Of a DNA stretch of 7,856 nt, positions 7,028 to 7,856 are shown in pieces. Below the pieces are notes generated by a model, which did no database searches, was not told the DNA's origin, and was given only the letters and a program-made list of their open reading frames with translations. Made by a program: the position numbers and the translations under genes. How positions within the stretch are numbered: the stretch's first letter is position 1; each line of letters begins with the position of its first letter. The stretch is from an uncultured Prevotella sp. (lineage in GTDB: Bacteria > Bacteroidota > Bacteroidia > Bacteroidales > Bacteroidaceae), in contig CALCVT010000072.1 in the NCBI GenBank assembly GCA_937906495.1, positions 1-7,856 on the forward strand. Reading direction: 5' to 3'.

Positions 7028-7774
7028 CTATAGTTTACTCAACAATGCGTTATACAAACCTCTATAATGTTTACGCTTTTTCGATAGTCCATACCATTGT
7101 GAGTTTGTTATTACATCAGAGATTTTATGCATTACACTTAATACTTCTACACTATTACCTTCATCTTGAGCTTGTTGAACTTGATTAAAAAGCAACTCTA
7201 TATTTTCTAGGAATGCCTTATTTTCAAAATATAAACTGATGGTAGTGGCTGTTTTGGGAGTAGAATGCTCTTGCAGGTATTGTGTTCTGGCATCCTCATC
7301 AATAATATAATCATCAATGAGTTCAAATGTCCCAATCAATGAACTTATCTTTATTCGTCTTTTTTCGACAGCCGAAAATACCCCTGTCAAATGCTGAATT
7401 TTTTCTTCTACAATAGTAAACTTAAGGGTTATTTCTTTGAATAAATCTTGAGCCACATCTAATTGTACACCTTTAATGGCTGATTCAATTTGTTTAAACA
7501 GAATATCAATAGCACTCAACATTTCGTTTATTTCTACTCCCAACTCATCAGAAGGCAGTTGCTTTTTAGTTCGTGCATGAATTTGTTTCCACAAGTGTTT
7601 ATCTCTTTCATCATCTATTTTCGCATGAGTTTCATCAGCAACACTTGTTATATGCCAACCACAACAGAACGAACAATAATAGCTTCGAACAGGAACCTTA
7701 TTTGATTGAGCTGCAATCTCATTGCTATTAAATTTAATAAAGTTATCAGCTTTGGCTTGCGATTGAAATAACAT
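7028..7774 (-). CDS. Uncharacterised protein with N-terminal Cys-Cys-His motif and helical body
   Basis: A 248-residue soluble protein I cannot assign to a named family. The first 45 residues (ADNFIKFN at 9-16, then RSYYCSFCCGWHITS at 30-44) match by memory a small recurrent module in Bacteroidetes hypothetical proteins, with a YYCxxCGGxHxTS-like pattern that suggests metal binding by C34, C37 and H41. Here the usual first glycine is replaced by a third cysteine (C38). Residues 50-73 are highly charged, and 75-160 and 180-225 look helical, possibly coiled coil. The C-terminus is basic (SKKRKHYRG, 231-239). No membrane segment, signal peptide or catalytic motif was seen. The gene is far more AT-rich than its neighbours, lies on the opposite strand and has a strong Shine-Dalgarno, all consistent with horizontal transfer. 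The reading frame is intact. Zinc binding and nucleic-acid or protein contacts are inference. Confidence 0.8.
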   Translation of the reverse strand: MLFQSQAKADNFIKFNSNEIAAQSNKVPVRSYYCSFCCGWHITSVADETHAKIDDERDKHLWKQIHARTKKQLPSDELGVEINEMLSAIDILFKQIESAIKGVQLDVAQDLFKEITLKFTIVEEKIQHLTGVFSAVEKRRIKISSLIGTFELIDDYIIDEDARTQYLQEHSTPKTATTISLYFENKAFLENIELLFNQVQQAQDEGNSVEVLSVMHKISDVITNSQWYGLSKKRKHYRGLYNALLSKL

Positions 7775-7780
7775 TTTAGT

Positions 7781-7786
7781 TCCTCC
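7781..7786 (-). promoter_or_regulatory. Strong Shine-Dalgarno for the minus-strand gene
   Basis: Read on the minus strand, GGAGGA lies 6 bases before the ATG at 7774, an almost ideal Shine-Dalgarno. This fixes the start codon. None of the other genes in the window has such a site, as is usual in Bacteroidetes, so it stands out. No good -33/-7 promoter was found in the remaining 70 bases to the window edge; the promoter may lie beyond it. Confidence 0.7.
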
Positions 7787-7856
7787 ATAACTAATACAGA
7801 ATACTTTATGAAGTCGTCTAAACTAATGAATGCTTAACACTTCCTTAGGAGCAGAA

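Noticed and set aside
7490..7705. 71-codon plus-strand frame opposite the minus-strand gene
   Set aside because: Low-complexity translation antisense to an intact gene that has a strong Shine-Dalgarno and a recognisable N-terminal motif.

Overview
The window looks like a chromosomal segment of a Bacteroidetes bacterium, most likely order Bacteroidales and possibly Prevotella-like. Three things point there. Two sites match the Bacteroidetes sigma-ABfr promoter (TTTG, 20-21 bases, TAnnTTTG). Most start codons have no Shine-Dalgarno sequence. A secreted protein ends in a module with 'TLCLPF' and 'PFRA'-type motifs that is common in Prevotella and Bacteroides surface proteins. No genus can be fixed from this sequence alone.

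Layout, left to right. Bases 1-60 may hold the tail of an upstream gene. A promoter at 9-40 drives a family GT14 (core-2/I-branching type) glycosyltransferase whose real start is probably ATG 152. It is followed by a short terminator and then a second clear promoter (1077-1109) for an ABC-F ATPase (ATG 1164). A strong hairpin separates the ABC-F gene from yaaA (2943-3680). Next come a secreted modular protein of unknown function (3775-5502) and a 12-helix MATE-family efflux transporter (5593-6969). All five genes are on the plus strand and have mixed, roughly 50% GC sequence. No stretch over 300 bases lacks a gene; the longest gap is about 140 bases.

From about 6970 the character changes. The last gene (7028-7774) is on the minus strand, convergent with the MATE gene. 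It is much richer in A+T (one sampled line is 32% GC, against 50% in a MATE line), and it has a strong GGAGGA ribosome binding site. It encodes an N-terminal Cys-Cys-His motif followed by a long, mostly helical region. This is the most likely recently acquired or accessory part of the window.

The five left-hand genes do not form an obvious pathway. Each looks separately transcribed or only loosely linked: surface glycan modification, ribosome-associated ATPase, peroxide/iron stress protein, exported protein, and efflux pump. I see no CRISPR array, tRNA, rRNA, insertion sequence or toxin-antitoxin pair. I found no convincing new multi-gene system; the minus-strand gene and the secreted protein are the least explained parts.
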